A stretch of DNA of 64,000 bases. Source: Streptomyces venezuelae. GTDB lineage: Bacteria; Actinomycetota; Actinomycetes; Streptomycetales; Streptomycetaceae. Shown here piece after piece: positions 7,482 to 16,007 of this stretch. The DNA is taken from assembly GCF_008642275.1 (NCBI RefSeq), contig NZ_CP029189.1, forward strand, positions 5,810,001 through 5,874,000, given 5' to 3'. Made by a program: the position numbers and the translations under genes. Every line of letters starts with the position of its first letter. Position 1 is the first letter of the stretch. The notes beneath the pieces were generated by a model. That model ran no database searches. It was given only the letters and a program-made list of their open reading frames with translations, and was not told the DNA's origin.

Positions 7482-9057
7482 GCCCGCCGAGCCCGCCCGC
7501 CCCGCGGAGCGGCCCCGGTCCGCGCAGCCGTCCGGCGCCGCCGGGCCGGCCGCTGCTTCCGGGCCGTCGACGTCCGCGGAGCCGGGTGCGCACGCCGGGC
7601 CCGCGCCCTACGGGCAGGCCGGCGCCGCCGGGAGGCCGGGGTCCGACGGGCCGCCCGCTTCCGCCGCGGCCGTGGACCCGGTCGACCTGGCCGTCGTCGG
7701 GGCCGGGCCGGCCGGGCTGGCCGCGGCCGTCACCGCCGCCGGGCTCGGGCTGCGGGTCACGCTCCTCGACGCGGGCGACCGCCCCGGCGGGCAGTTCTAC
7801 CGCCACCCGGCCCCCGGGCTGGGAGCGGCCCGCCCCGAGGCGCTCCACCACGGCTGGCCGCAGTTCGCCGCCCGTGAAGCCGCCCTGCGCGCCCACGAGT
7901 CGGCCGGCCGGATCGCCTGCCTCACGGGCCACCACGTCTGGTCGGTGCTCCCGCACGAGGGCGCCTGGACGCTGCACGCCGTCGCCGGCCACGCCCCCGA
8001 GGAGCGGCCCGCCGTCGTCACGGCGCGGGCCGTGCTCATCGCCACCGGAGCCTACGAGCGCCAACTCCCCTTCCCCGGCTGGACCCTGCCGGGAGTGGTC
8101 GGGGCCGGTGGGGCGCAGGCCATGCTCAAGGGCGGGCTGGTCCTGCCGGGCAAGCGGGTCGTCGTCGCCGGAAGCGGGCCGCTGCTGCTGGCCGTGGCCG
8201 GGTCGCTCGCCGCTGCCGGAGCCACCGTGCCCGCCGTGGTGGAGGCCGCCGCCTACACCGCGTACACGGGCCAGGTCCCCGCCCTGCTGCGCAACCCCGG
8301 CAAGATCGTCGAGGCCGCCGGCTACGGCGGGGCGCTGGCCCGCCACCGGGTCCGGCTCCTCACCCGGCACGCCGTCACCGAGGCGCACGGCACCGACCGG
8401 GTCGAGGCCGTCACCGTGGCCCGGCTCGACCGCGACTGGCGGCCGCTGCCCGGCACCGCCCGCCGGATCCCCTGCGACGCCCTCGCCGTCGGGCACGGGC
8501 TGGTGCCCCAGCTGGAACTCGCCACCGGCCTCGGGTGCGAGACCCGTCCGTCCCCCGACGGCACCGTCGCGCTCGTCCTCGACGCCGAGCAGCGGACCTC
8601 CGTCCCCGGCATCTGGTCGGCGGGCGAGACCGGCGGCATCGGCGGTGCCCAACTGGCCATGGCCGAGGGGGAGCTGGCCGCGCACTCCGTCGCGGGGGCG
8701 CTGCCCCCGGCCCGGCTCGTCCGCCGCCGCGCCCGGCTGCGCGCCTTCGCCGGGGCGATGGCCGCCGCCCACCGCCCCGGCGGGGGCTGGACCGGCTGGC
8801 TCCGGGACGACGCCGTCGTCTGCCGGTGCGAGGAGGTACCGGCCGGGCGGATCCGGGAAGCCGCCGGGGAGCTCGGCGCGCGGGACGCCCGTACGGTCAA
8901 GCTCCTCACCCGCGCCGGCATGGGCTGGTGCCAGGGCCGGATGTGCGGCCCGGCCGTCGCGGCCCTGGCCGGGGAGGAGCCCGCCCCCGACCGGCGGCCG
9001 CTGTCCTGTCCGGTTCCGCTGCGCCACCTCGCCGAACTTCCGCCCGCCGAGCACTGA
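7462..9057 (+). CDS. FAD/NAD(P)-dependent oxidoreductase, D-hydroxyproline dehydrogenase alpha-type subunit
   Basis: 531 residues. The nucleotide-binding motif LAVVGAGPAGLAAAV is at 76-90, a second GxGxxG-like region (VVVAGSGPLLLAVAG) sits mid-protein, and a C-terminal BFD-like [2Fe-2S] domain has C454-x-C456 and C490-x4-C495. This is the HcnB/LhpE-type architecture. The first ~70 residues are an unusual Pro/Ala/Ser/Gly-rich extension. A GTG just before VDPVDLAVVG would remove it, but the 7462 GTG gives the coupled overlap with the [2Fe-2S] subunit gene. Expected to take part in oxidation of D-hydroxyproline to a pyrroline carboxylate. Confidence 0.85.
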   Translation: MPNSPSEPAEPARPAERPRSAQPSGAAGPAAASGPSTSAEPGAHAGPAPYGQAGAAGRPGSDGPPASAAAVDPVDLAVVGAGPAGLAAAVTAAGLGLRVTLLDAGDRPGGQFYRHPAPGLGAARPEALHHGWPQFAAREAALRAHESAGRIACLTGHHVWSVLPHEGAWTLHAVAGHAPEERPAVVTARAVLIATGAYERQLPFPGWTLPGVVGAGGAQAMLKGGLVLPGKRVVVAGSGPLLLAVAGSLAAAGATVPAVVEAAAYTAYTGQVPALLRNPGKIVEAAGYGGALARHRVRLLTRHAVTEAHGTDRVEAVTVARLDRDWRPLPGTARRIPCDALAVGHGLVPQLELATGLGCETRPSPDGTVALVLDAEQRTSVPGIWSAGETGGIGGAQLAMAEGELAAHSVAGALPPARLVRRRARLRAFAGAMAAAHRPGGGWTGWLRDDAVVCRCEEVPAGRIREAAGELGARDARTVKLLTRAGMGWCQGRMCGPAVAALAGEEPAPDRRPLSCPVPLRHLAELPPAEH

Positions 9058-9074
9058 TCGGGGCGCCGCGGCCC

Positions 9075-9109
9075 TTGTGGCCGCCCCGCACCCGCTAGTA
9101 AAATGTCAC
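9075..9109 (+). promoter_or_regulatory. internal promoter and GntR-type operator before the DapA-family gene (site D)
   Basis: -35 TTGTGG (9075-9080), an 18-bp spacer and -10 TAAAAT (9099-9104). The minus strand of 9098-9109 reads GTGACATTTTAC, the same element as sites C, E and F. A wider interrupted palindrome CTAGT...ACTAG spans 9095-9121. This gives the second half of the operon its own regulated start. Confidence 0.7.
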
Positions 9110-9132
9110 ACACCACACTAGGGAGCTCTCAC

Positions 9133-10047
9133 ATGACCCACGCGCACACCCCCGCGCCCCGCACCCGCCCCTGGCACGGAATCATGGTCGCCACCGCGCT
9201 CCCGCTGCGCGAGGACCTCGGCGTCGACCACGACGCGTACGCCGAGCACGTGGCCTGGCTGATCGAGAACGGCTGCGACGGCGTGGTCCCCAACGGCTCC
9301 CTCGGGGAGTACCAGACCCTCACCGACGAGGAGCGGGCACGCGTCGTGCGAACCGCGGTCGAGGCGGCGGGCGACGGCGACCGCGTGATGCCCGGCGTCG
9401 CCGCCTACGGCAGCGCCGAGGCCCGCCGCTGGGCCGAGCAGGCCGCCGAGGCCGGAGCCGGCTCCGTGCTCCTGCTGCCCCCCAACGCCTTCCGGGCCGA
9501 CGAGGACGCCGTACGCGCCCACTACGCCGAGGTCGCCCGCGCCGGGCTGCCCGTCGTCGCGTACAACAACCCCATCGACACCAAGGTGGACCTGACCCCG
9601 GACCTGCTCGCCCGGCTGTACGCCGACGGATCCATCGTCGCCGTCAAGGAGTTCAGCGGGGACGTGCGCCGGGCCTACGAGATCGCCGAACTCGCCCCCG
9701 GCCTCGACCTGCTCATCGGCGCCGACGACGTCCTCCTCGAACTCGCCCTCGCGGGCGCCGTCGGCTGGATCGCCGGCTACCCCAACGCGCTGCCGAAGTC
9801 CTGCGCCACCCTCTACCGGGCCGCGGTCGCCGGGGACCTGGAGACCGCCCTGCCGCTCTACAAGTCCCTGCACCCGCTCCTGCGCTGGGACTCCAAGACC
9901 GAGTTCGTCCAGGCCATCAAGCTCTCCATGGACCTGGCCGGGCGCCCCGGCGGCGCCACCCGCCCGCCGCGGTTCCCGCTCACCGGCGAGACCGAGGCCG
10001 CCGTCCGCGCCGCCACCGAGAAGGCCCTCGCCGAGGGCCTCAACTAG
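9133..10047 (+). CDS. dihydrodipicolinate synthase family protein, likely pyrroline-4-hydroxy-2-carboxylate deaminase
   Basis: 304 residues. I start at ATG 9133 because GGGAG lies 7 nt upstream; the upstream ATG at 9103 sits inside the operator. It is a TIM-barrel class I aldolase-like protein with Schiff-base lysine K172 (AVKEFSGDVR) and the partner tyrosine Y144 (VAYNNP). The usual GTTGE loop is NGSLGEYQTL here, as in catabolic members. In hydroxyproline pathways this family deaminates 1-pyrroline-4-hydroxy-2-carboxylate to alpha-ketoglutarate semialdehyde, which fits the neighbours. No semialdehyde dehydrogenase gene follows in this window. Confidence 0.85.
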   Translation: MTHAHTPAPRTRPWHGIMVATALPLREDLGVDHDAYAEHVAWLIENGCDGVVPNGSLGEYQTLTDEERARVVRTAVEAAGDGDRVMPGVAAYGSAEARRWAEQAAEAGAGSVLLLPPNAFRADEDAVRAHYAEVARAGLPVVAYNNPIDTKVDLTPDLLARLYADGSIVAVKEFSGDVRRAYEIAELAPGLDLLIGADDVLLELALAGAVGWIAGYPNALPKSCATLYRAAVAGDLETALPLYKSLHPLLRWDSKTEFVQAIKLSMDLAGRPGGATRPPRFPLTGETEAAVRAATEKALAEGLN

Positions 10048-10065
10048 TACTCCGGGGGACCGCAC

Positions 10066-11070
10066 ATGCGTACGCGTCACGTCTACCACGCGGTGGACTC
10101 GCACACCGAGGGCATGCCGACCCGGGTCATCACCGGGGGAGTCGGGGTGATCCCCGGCGCCACCATGGCCGAGAAGCGGCTCCACTTCATCGAGCACATG
10201 GACCACGTCCGGACCCTGCTCATGTACGAGCCGCGCGGGCACTCCGCGATGAGCGGCGTCATCCTGCAGCCCCCGACCCGCCCGGACGCCGATTACGGCG
10301 TCCTCTACATCGAGGTGTCGGGCGTGCTCCCCATGTGCGGGCACGGCACCATCGGGGTCGCCACCGTCCTCGTCGAGACCGGCATGGTGGCGGTCGTCGA
10401 GCCGGTCACCACCGTCCGGCTCGACACCCCGGCCGGACTGGTGAGCGTCGACGTCCGGGTCGAGGACGGGGCGGCCACCGCCGTCACCCTCACCAACGTG
10501 CCCTCCTTCGGCGTCGGCCTCGACCTCAAGACCGAGGTCCCGGGCCACGGCACGGTCACCTACGACCTGGCCTACGGCGGCAACTTCTACGCCTTCGTCG
10601 AACTCGACGCCCTGGGACTGCCCTTCGACCGCGCCCGGGGGGACGAGCTGATCGCCGCCGGGCTGGCCGTCATGGACGCGATCAACGCCGGCCCGGACCG
10701 GCCCGTCCACCCCGAGAACCCCTCCATCGCCGGGGTCAAGCACGTCTACCTCGCCGCCCCCGGCTCGGACGCCCACCGCTCCCGGCACGCCATGGCCATC
10801 CACCCCGGCTGGTTCGACCGCTCGCCCTGCGGTACGGGGACCAGCGCGCGGATGGCCCAGCTGCACGCCCGTGGCCTCCTGGAGCTCGGCGCGGACTTCG
10901 TCAACGAGTCCTTCATCGGGACGGAGTTCACCGGCCGGCTGGTCGGCGAGACCACCGTCGGCGGGCTCCCGGCGGTCGTCCCCACCGTCACCGGCCGGGC
11001 CTGGATCACCGGCACCGCCCAGTACTTCCTCGACCCGACCGACCCCTTCCCCGGAGGGTTCCTGCTGTGA
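10066..11070 (+). CDS. 4-hydroxyproline 2-epimerase (proline racemase superfamily)
   Basis: 334 residues, ATG with GGGGGA upstream. Both catalytic cysteines of the proline racemase fold are present: C91 in PMCGHGTIG and C255 in DRSPCGTGTSA. A Cys/Cys pair is the signature of epimerases and racemases in this superfamily. The operon context (D-hydroxyproline dehydrogenase and DapA-type deaminase) favours trans-4-hydroxy-L-proline to cis-4-hydroxy-D-proline over simple proline racemisation. It lies 18 nt after the DapA-family gene and overlaps the next gene (GTGA). Confidence 0.9.
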   Translation: MRTRHVYHAVDSHTEGMPTRVITGGVGVIPGATMAEKRLHFIEHMDHVRTLLMYEPRGHSAMSGVILQPPTRPDADYGVLYIEVSGVLPMCGHGTIGVATVLVETGMVAVVEPVTTVRLDTPAGLVSVDVRVEDGAATAVTLTNVPSFGVGLDLKTEVPGHGTVTYDLAYGGNFYAFVELDALGLPFDRARGDELIAAGLAVMDAINAGPDRPVHPENPSIAGVKHVYLAAPGSDAHRSRHAMAIHPGWFDRSPCGTGTSARMAQLHARGLLELGADFVNESFIGTEFTGRLVGETTVGGLPAVVPTVTGRAWITGTAQYFLDPTDPFPGGFLL

Positions 11071-12086
11071 CGACCGTCCGCACGGTGGACTACCACACCG
11101 CCGGCGAGCCCTTCCGGATCGCCGACTGCGCCCTCGAAGGGATGCCACCGGTCCCCGGGGACACCGTCGCCGAGCGCTGCGCCACCGTCATCGGCCCGGG
11201 AGGCTCCGGGACCGCCCCGCGCCGGGGCGAGCTGGACGACGTACGGCGCCTGCTCGTTCAGGAGCCGCGCGGACACGCCGGGATGTACGGGGGGTTCGTG
11301 GTCCCCGCCGACGACGACGGGGCCCACTTCGGCGTGCTGTTCTGGCACAAGGACGGCTACTCCACCGCCTGCGGCCACGGCGCCATGGCCCTCGGGGTCT
11401 GGGCCGTGGACACCGGCCGGGTCGCCGCCCCGGCCGACGGGGACGCCCCGGTGCGCATCGACGTACCGTCCGGGCGGGTCACCGCCACCGTCCACCGGGC
11501 CGGGGGCCGCACCACCGGGGTCACCTTCCGCAACGTCCCGGCGGTGGTGGGTGCGCGCAAGGTGCCCGTCGCCACCTCGTTCGGGCTCGCCGAGGTGGAC
11601 ATCGCGCACGCCGGGGCCTGTTACGCCACCGTCCGCGCGCGCGACCTCGGCCTGGACGTCTCCCGGGCGGCGCTGCCCGCCCTGGTGCGGGCCGGGCAGG
11701 AGGTCCGGGCGGCGCTGGCCACCCACCCCGCCACCTGGCACCCGGACGGCCCGCTGCTCTCCGGGGTCTACGGGGTGATCCTCCACGAGGAGCTGCCCGA
11801 CACCCCCTTCGGGCCGCACCAGCGCAACGTCACCGTCTTCGCCGACGGGCAGATCGACCGCTCGCCCTGCGGCTCCGGCACCTCGGCACGGCTCGCGCTG
11901 CTCGCCGAGGACGGGAGGCTCGGCCCGGGCGAGGACCTGCTGCACGAGTCGGTCACGGGCACGGTGTTCACCGGGCGGATGCTGGACGGCGGGGTCACCG
12001 AGGTCACGGGCACCGCCCACCGCACCGGCGAACACGCCTTCGTGGTGGACCCGTACGACGCACTCGGCAGCGGATTCCTCCTGTGA
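11067..12086 (+). CDS. second proline racemase superfamily enzyme, possible hydroxyproline epimerase or trans-3-hydroxyproline dehydratase
   Basis: 339 residues from GTG 11067, overlapping the epimerase stop. The context of the first active-site motif (KDGYSTACGHGAMALG, C102) and of the second (RNVTVFADGQIDRSPCGSGTSAR, C268) resembles trans-3-hydroxy-L-proline dehydratases. Those carry threonine at the second position, but this protein has cysteine. The next gene encodes an ornithine-cyclodeaminase-family protein, the family that contains pyrroline-2-carboxylate reductase, the partner of the dehydratase. Sequence alone does not settle epimerase versus dehydratase; the residue pair says epimerase, the context says dehydratase. 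Confidence 0.75.
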   Translation: MTTVRTVDYHTAGEPFRIADCALEGMPPVPGDTVAERCATVIGPGGSGTAPRRGELDDVRRLLVQEPRGHAGMYGGFVVPADDDGAHFGVLFWHKDGYSTACGHGAMALGVWAVDTGRVAAPADGDAPVRIDVPSGRVTATVHRAGGRTTGVTFRNVPAVVGARKVPVATSFGLAEVDIAHAGACYATVRARDLGLDVSRAALPALVRAGQEVRAALATHPATWHPDGPLLSGVYGVILHEELPDTPFGPHQRNVTVFADGQIDRSPCGSGTSARLALLAEDGRLGPGEDLLHESVTGTVFTGRMLDGGVTEVTGTAHRTGEHAFVVDPYDALGSGFLL

Positions 12087-13024
12087 CGGGCATCCCCCAG
12101 CTCGGCGCGGGGCGGATGGCCGCCCTGCTCACCCCTGCGGCGGCGGCCGACGCCGTGGCCGCCGCCCTGCTCGGCGGCCTCGACCCGGAGAGCTGCCCGC
12201 CGCGCTCCGCGATCGGGGTGCCCGGCGGGGGCGAACTGCTGCTGATGCCGGCCGCCTCGGGCGCGTACGCCGGGGTGAAGATCGCCGGGGTCGCGCCCGG
12301 GAACCCGGCCCGCGGGCTGCCCCGGATCACGGGCTCCTACCTGCTCCTGGACGGCCCCACCCTGCGGCCCCTGGCCCTGCTGGACGGCGCGGCGCTGACC
12401 ACCCTGCGCACCCCGGCGGTCTCCGCCCTCGCGCTGCGCCACCTGGCGCCCGCCGGGCGGCCGCTGCGCCTGGTGCTCTTCGGCACGGGACCGCAGGCGT
12501 ACGGACATCTGGAAGCAAGCCTGGCGGTAGCGGAGTTGGCCGAGGTGGTGGTGGTCGCGCGGAACCACGGGCGGGCGGAGCGGCTCGCCGCCCACGCCCG
12601 TACCCTGGGCCCGGCCGCCCGGACCGGCACCCCGGAGGACGTGGCCGACGCCGACCTGGTGATCTGCTGCACCACGGCCCGGGAACCGCTCTTCGACGGG
12701 CGTCTCGTCCGGCCCGGCGCCACCGTCGTGGCCGTCGGCTCGCACGAGCCGACGGCCCGGGAGACGGACACCGCCCTTGTGCGACGGGCGGCGGTGTACG
12801 TGGAATCCCGGGCGGCGGCCCTGCGCGAGGCGGGCGACCTGCTGGTCCCGGAGGCCGAGGGGGCCATCGGCCCCGGTCATGTCAGCGGGACCCTCGCCGA
12901 CCTGGTGGGCGGCCGGATCCCGGCATCCGGGCCGCGGAGTTGTCCACAGCTCTTCAAGAGCGTGGGCATGGCCTGGGAAGATCTCGCCGTGGCGGTCGCG
13001 CTGTACGAGGCCGCAGGAGTGTGA
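12083..13024 (+). CDS. ornithine cyclodeaminase/mu-crystallin family protein, likely pyrroline-2-carboxylate reductase
   Basis: 313 residues, GTG start overlapping the previous stop. The NAD(P)-binding Rossmann fold has VLFGTGPQAYGHLEA near residues 131-145, and the C-terminal TLADLVGGRIPAS and KSVGMAWEDLAVA blocks are typical of the family. Members of this family reduce cyclic imines, and in 3-hydroxyproline pathways they convert 1-pyrroline-2-carboxylate to L-proline. The placement beside a possible 3-hydroxyproline dehydratase supports that role here. True ornithine cyclodeaminase or alanine dehydrogenase activity is less likely. Confidence 0.8.
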   Translation: MTGIPQLGAGRMAALLTPAAAADAVAAALLGGLDPESCPPRSAIGVPGGGELLLMPAASGAYAGVKIAGVAPGNPARGLPRITGSYLLLDGPTLRPLALLDGAALTTLRTPAVSALALRHLAPAGRPLRLVLFGTGPQAYGHLEASLAVAELAEVVVVARNHGRAERLAAHARTLGPAARTGTPEDVADADLVICCTTAREPLFDGRLVRPGATVVAVGSHEPTARETDTALVRRAAVYVESRAAALREAGDLLVPEAEGAIGPGHVSGTLADLVGGRIPASGPRSCPQLFKSVGMAWEDLAVAVALYEAAGV

Positions 13025-13034
13025 GCAGCGCAAC

Positions 13035-13046
13035 GTGACATTGTAC
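13035..13046 (+). promoter_or_regulatory. GntR-type operator before the regulator gene (site E)
   Basis: GTGACATTGTAC, 50 nt upstream of the GntR start codon and 11 nt after the reductase stop. It fits the GTGACATWNTAC element and suggests autoregulation. The second half-site is poor. Confidence 0.6.
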
Positions 13047-13095
13047 GCTGGTCCTCTCCTCGTCGGTGGCGTACGGGGGTCTCGGAGGAAGAGTT

Positions 13096-13809
13096 ATGGG
13101 TGACCTGAAGCAGCACAGTCTCATCAAGGCCCAGGAACGCCTCCGCGACCAGGTCGGCCACGCACTGCGCGCCGCACTGATAGCGGGCGAGCTGCGCCCC
13201 GGGAGCGTCTACTCCGCGCCGGGCCTCGCGGCCGAACTCGGCGTCTCGGCCACACCCGTCCGCGAGGCCATGCTCGACCTGGCCCGCGAAGGACTGGTCG
13301 AGCCGGTCCGCAACAAGGGCTTCCGCATCACCGAGGTCAGCGAGCGCGACCTGGACCAGTTCACCGAACTGCGCACGATGATCGAGGTACCGACCATCGG
13401 ACGCATCACCAAGACGGCCACGGCCGAGCAGCTGGAGGCGCTGCGCCCCGTCGCCGAGGAGATCGTCACCAGCGCCCGCGAGCACAACCTCATCGGCTAC
13501 CTGGAGGCCGACCGCCGCTTCCACCTCTCCCTGCTGGCCCTCGCGGGCAACGACCGGCTGGTGGAGACGGTCGGCGACCTGCGCAAGCGCTCCAGGCTCT
13601 ACGGCCTGACCGGCCTGGACGAGGCCGGCAAGCTGGTCTCCTCCGCGGAGGAGCACATCGAGCTGCTCGACCTGATGCTGAGCGGCGACGCCGAGGCCGC
13701 GCAGGAGTGCATGCTCCGCCACCTCGGCCACGTCCGCTCGCTCTGGGCCCAGGGCCGCGACGAGCCGGTCGGCCGCGTCCCCGGAGGCCTCGGCTCCGGA
13801 CTCCAGTAG
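13096..13809 (+). CDS. GntR family transcriptional regulator (FadR/FCD type)
   Basis: 237 residues from ATG 13096 with GGAGGAAGAG upstream; an earlier ATG at 13066 has no ribosome site. The N-terminal winged helix (about 15-80) contains ELGVSATPVREAMLDLAREGLV, and the C-terminal all-helical FCD ligand-binding domain spans about 95-220 with the usual metal-binding histidines (RRFHLSL, HIELLDLM, HLGHV). FCD regulators bind organic acids or amino acids. It ends the hydroxyproline operon and is the obvious candidate to bind the shared element at 3203, 5842, 9098, 13035, 16021 and 24119. Likely a repressor relieved by hydroxyproline or a pathway intermediate; this is inference. Confidence 0.92.
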   Translation: MGDLKQHSLIKAQERLRDQVGHALRAALIAGELRPGSVYSAPGLAAELGVSATPVREAMLDLAREGLVEPVRNKGFRITEVSERDLDQFTELRTMIEVPTIGRITKTATAEQLEALRPVAEEIVTSAREHNLIGYLEADRRFHLSLLALAGNDRLVETVGDLRKRSRLYGLTGLDEAGKLVSSAEEHIELLDLMLSGDAEAAQECMLRHLGHVRSLWAQGRDEPVGRVPGGLGSGLQ

Positions 13810-13839
13810 CCGGCCGCCGCCCCACCGGGCTGCGGCCGG
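13810..13839 (+). terminator. hairpin between convergent genes
   Basis: CCGGCCGC (13810-13817) pairs with GCGGCCGG (13832-13839) across a 14-nt loop. It separates the GntR gene from the convergent metallophosphatase gene. Confidence 0.55.
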
Positions 13840-13843
13840 TGGA

Positions 13844-15925
13844 TCAGCAGGGCGGGCGGCCGCCGCCACGGGCCGCCCGCGGCCGGTCCGCCGAGATGAT
13901 CGCCGCCTCCGGGCGCGGGACGGGCGTCCCGTCGGGCAGGAGCAGGACCGGCGGGTCCACGACGACGCCCACGTCGGCCCCCGCGCCGGCCGCGTTCGCC
14001 GCCGTGACCCGGTCCCTGGGCTGCGGAGCGAGCACCCCCGTCTCGCGTACGTACGCCACGAAGCTCTCGAAGTCCCGCTGGTGCCGGTACGGCTCCTCGA
14101 ACGCGGAGAGGGACGGATAGCCGTCGTTCGCGAGGAGCGTGTACGACGGGGCCGCGAGCCGGTATCGGCGGCCGAGGTCCAGCGGGACACCGTCGACGAG
14201 GACCTCCTCGGGGTGCACCCGGTCCCCGACCGGCCCCCGCGCGTCGAAGGTGTAGCGCACGTTCCGGGAGACGGCGAGGGGAGCGAAGCGCAGCTCGCCG
14301 GACTCCGTCGTCGTCCACTGCTCCTCCAGCGCGTCGTGGATCCGCTGCCCGCTCACCCACGCGCTGACGATCGGATCACCGAACCCGATGGCCCGCCAGG
14401 CACTGCCGAAGGTGATGGTGCCGCCCGAGGCCGGGTCGAGGACGAGGTCCCCGGCGACGACCGCCTGGCCGACCCGGGGCGCCGCTGCGACCACGGCGAG
14501 CTGGGCCGGGACGTTGGGGTGGACGTTGGCGTCGTTCTCGGGGTCGGTGGGTCTGCCGCCGGCCCACAGCGCCCAGTCGGCGGCCAGGTTCCCCATGGTG
14601 CTCTCGCCCGCCGTGTTCCGGGCGCGCAGGAACGAGCCGCTCTGCCGCCCGAGCGGGGTCCGGTCGCGCGCCGCCGCCTGCCCCGCCCAGTAGGTGACGA
14701 CCTCCTGCAGCTCCGGATGAGGGGCGACGTCACGGGTGTTGGGGTGGTTGGTGGACACCGTCAGCTCCCGGACCACCCGGCCGGTGAGCGGGTCGAGCCG
14801 CAGGTTGATCTCGTTGATGACCTGGCCGTAGCAGCCGGCCTCGACGAACGGCCGGGGGACGCCGTCCGGGTCGGGGACCATCATGTTGAACCGGGTGTGC
14901 CAGTGCCCGGTGACGATCGCGTCGATGTCGGGGGAGACCCGCAGCGCGAGGTCGAGGGCGGGCCCCGAGGGGTCGGCGCCGCTGTTGAAGTCGGTCCCGG
15001 CCACCGCCCCGTCGTGCAGGCTGAGCACGATCGCGTTCACGCCCTGGCTCTTGAGCAGTGCCGCGTAGTGGTCGGCGGTGGCGACCTCGTCGAGGGTGGC
15101 GAGGCCCGGCTGGTAGGAGCCGGGGAACAGCTCGCTGCCCACGGCGGTGAGGTGGATGAACCCGATGGGCAGCTCGCGGCCGTCGGCGGTGAGCACCCGC
15201 TCGATGTTGTAGGGGGGCAGGACCGTCGCGCCGCCCCCGCCCCGGACCAGGTTGGCGCTGTAGTAGCGGAAGTCGGCGCCGTGGAAGCGCAGGCCGGAGG
15301 AGTCGGTGAAGGAGGTGTCGCGGCCCTCGACCGGGAACGGGACGCCCTGCTCCATGTGGCGCCGGAGCATGGCCGGTGACTTGTCGAACTCGTGGTTGCC
15401 GGCCGTCGCGAAGTCGAGCCCCATGCGGTTGAGGGCCTCGATCGTCGGCTCGTCGGCGAAGGCCGCCGCGTCGAACTCCCAGCCGGAGAAGGCGTCTCCG
15501 GGGGTGAAGAACAGGGAGTTCGGGTGGCCGTCGCGGAGGCGTTCGAGGTGCGCGGCCATGTACGCGACGCCGCCGACGGTGTAGCTGCGGCCGCCGTTGC
15601 CGACGATGACCGAGTTGCTGCCGGGTGCGCCCTGCAGATAGCCGTGCAGGTCGGTGATGTCGAGGAGCTGGACGTCGACGTACTCGGCGGCGGTGGCGGC
15701 GTCCCGGGCGTGGGCGGTGGCCCGCGCCGGGACCCCGAGCGCGAAGGTCGCCGCCGCGGCCCCCAGGGTCGTGAGGAAGTCCCGCCTTCCCGGCTCCGGC
15801 CGCCCGTGTGCCGGCCGCCCGTGTGCGGGCTGTCCGGGCTGTCCGTGTGCGGGTTGCCCCGGCCGCCCGGGCTGTGAACTCCTGCTCCGCTGCGTGGCCT
15901 TGGCCTGGGTGATCACACCCGGCAT
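13844..15925 (-). CDS. Tat-exported bifunctional metallophosphatase/5'-nucleotidase
   Basis: 693 residues. A long N-terminal region of Gly/Gln/Pro/His/Arg repeats (GQPAHG, GRPAHG) leads into a twin-arginine signal, GRRDFLTTLGAAAATFALG, around residues 46-64, so the protein is exported folded. The calcineurin-like metallophosphatase domain shows DITDLHGYLQ, the GNHEFDKS metal-binding block and TGHWHTRF. The C-terminal 5'-nucleotidase domain follows (DPASGGTITFGSAW, NDGYPSL). It should release phosphate and nucleosides from extracellular nucleotides. It lies inside the collagen/hydroxyproline block, transcribed opposite to the importer, but I see no GntR-type site clearly placed to serve it. 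Confidence 0.88.
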   Translation of the reverse strand: MPGVITQAKATQRSRSSQPGRPGQPAHGQPGQPAHGRPAHGRPEPGRRDFLTTLGAAAATFALGVPARATAHARDAATAAEYVDVQLLDITDLHGYLQGAPGSNSVIVGNGGRSYTVGGVAYMAAHLERLRDGHPNSLFFTPGDAFSGWEFDAAAFADEPTIEALNRMGLDFATAGNHEFDKSPAMLRRHMEQGVPFPVEGRDTSFTDSSGLRFHGADFRYYSANLVRGGGGATVLPPYNIERVLTADGRELPIGFIHLTAVGSELFPGSYQPGLATLDEVATADHYAALLKSQGVNAIVLSLHDGAVAGTDFNSGADPSGPALDLALRVSPDIDAIVTGHWHTRFNMMVPDPDGVPRPFVEAGCYGQVINEINLRLDPLTGRVVRELTVSTNHPNTRDVAPHPELQEVVTYWAGQAAARDRTPLGRQSGSFLRARNTAGESTMGNLAADWALWAGGRPTDPENDANVHPNVPAQLAVVAAAPRVGQAVVAGDLVLDPASGGTITFGSAWRAIGFGDPIVSAWVSGQRIHDALEEQWTTTESGELRFAPLAVSRNVRYTFDARGPVGDRVHPEEVLVDGVPLDLGRRYRLAAPSYTLLANDGYPSLSAFEEPYRHQRDFESFVAYVRETGVLAPQPRDRVTAANAAGAGADVGVVVDPPVLLLPDGTPVPRPEAAIISADRPRAARGGGRPPC

Positions 15926-16007
15926 GTTCCCGCCCGCAGGGGCGGCTGTCGCGCCGACGCGCCGCCCGCCGGTTTGGACACGGCTGGATAACGGCGACCC
16001 CCACCCC

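Noticed and set aside
5858..9057. Hydrogen cyanide synthase hcnABC
   Set aside because: The three-subunit layout is the same, but the gene order and the epimerase, deaminase and regulator downstream fit D-hydroxyproline dehydrogenase.
9103..9132. ATG at 9103 as start of the DapA-family gene
   Set aside because: It lies inside the operator and -10 box and has no ribosome site, while ATG 9133 has GGGAG at the right distance.
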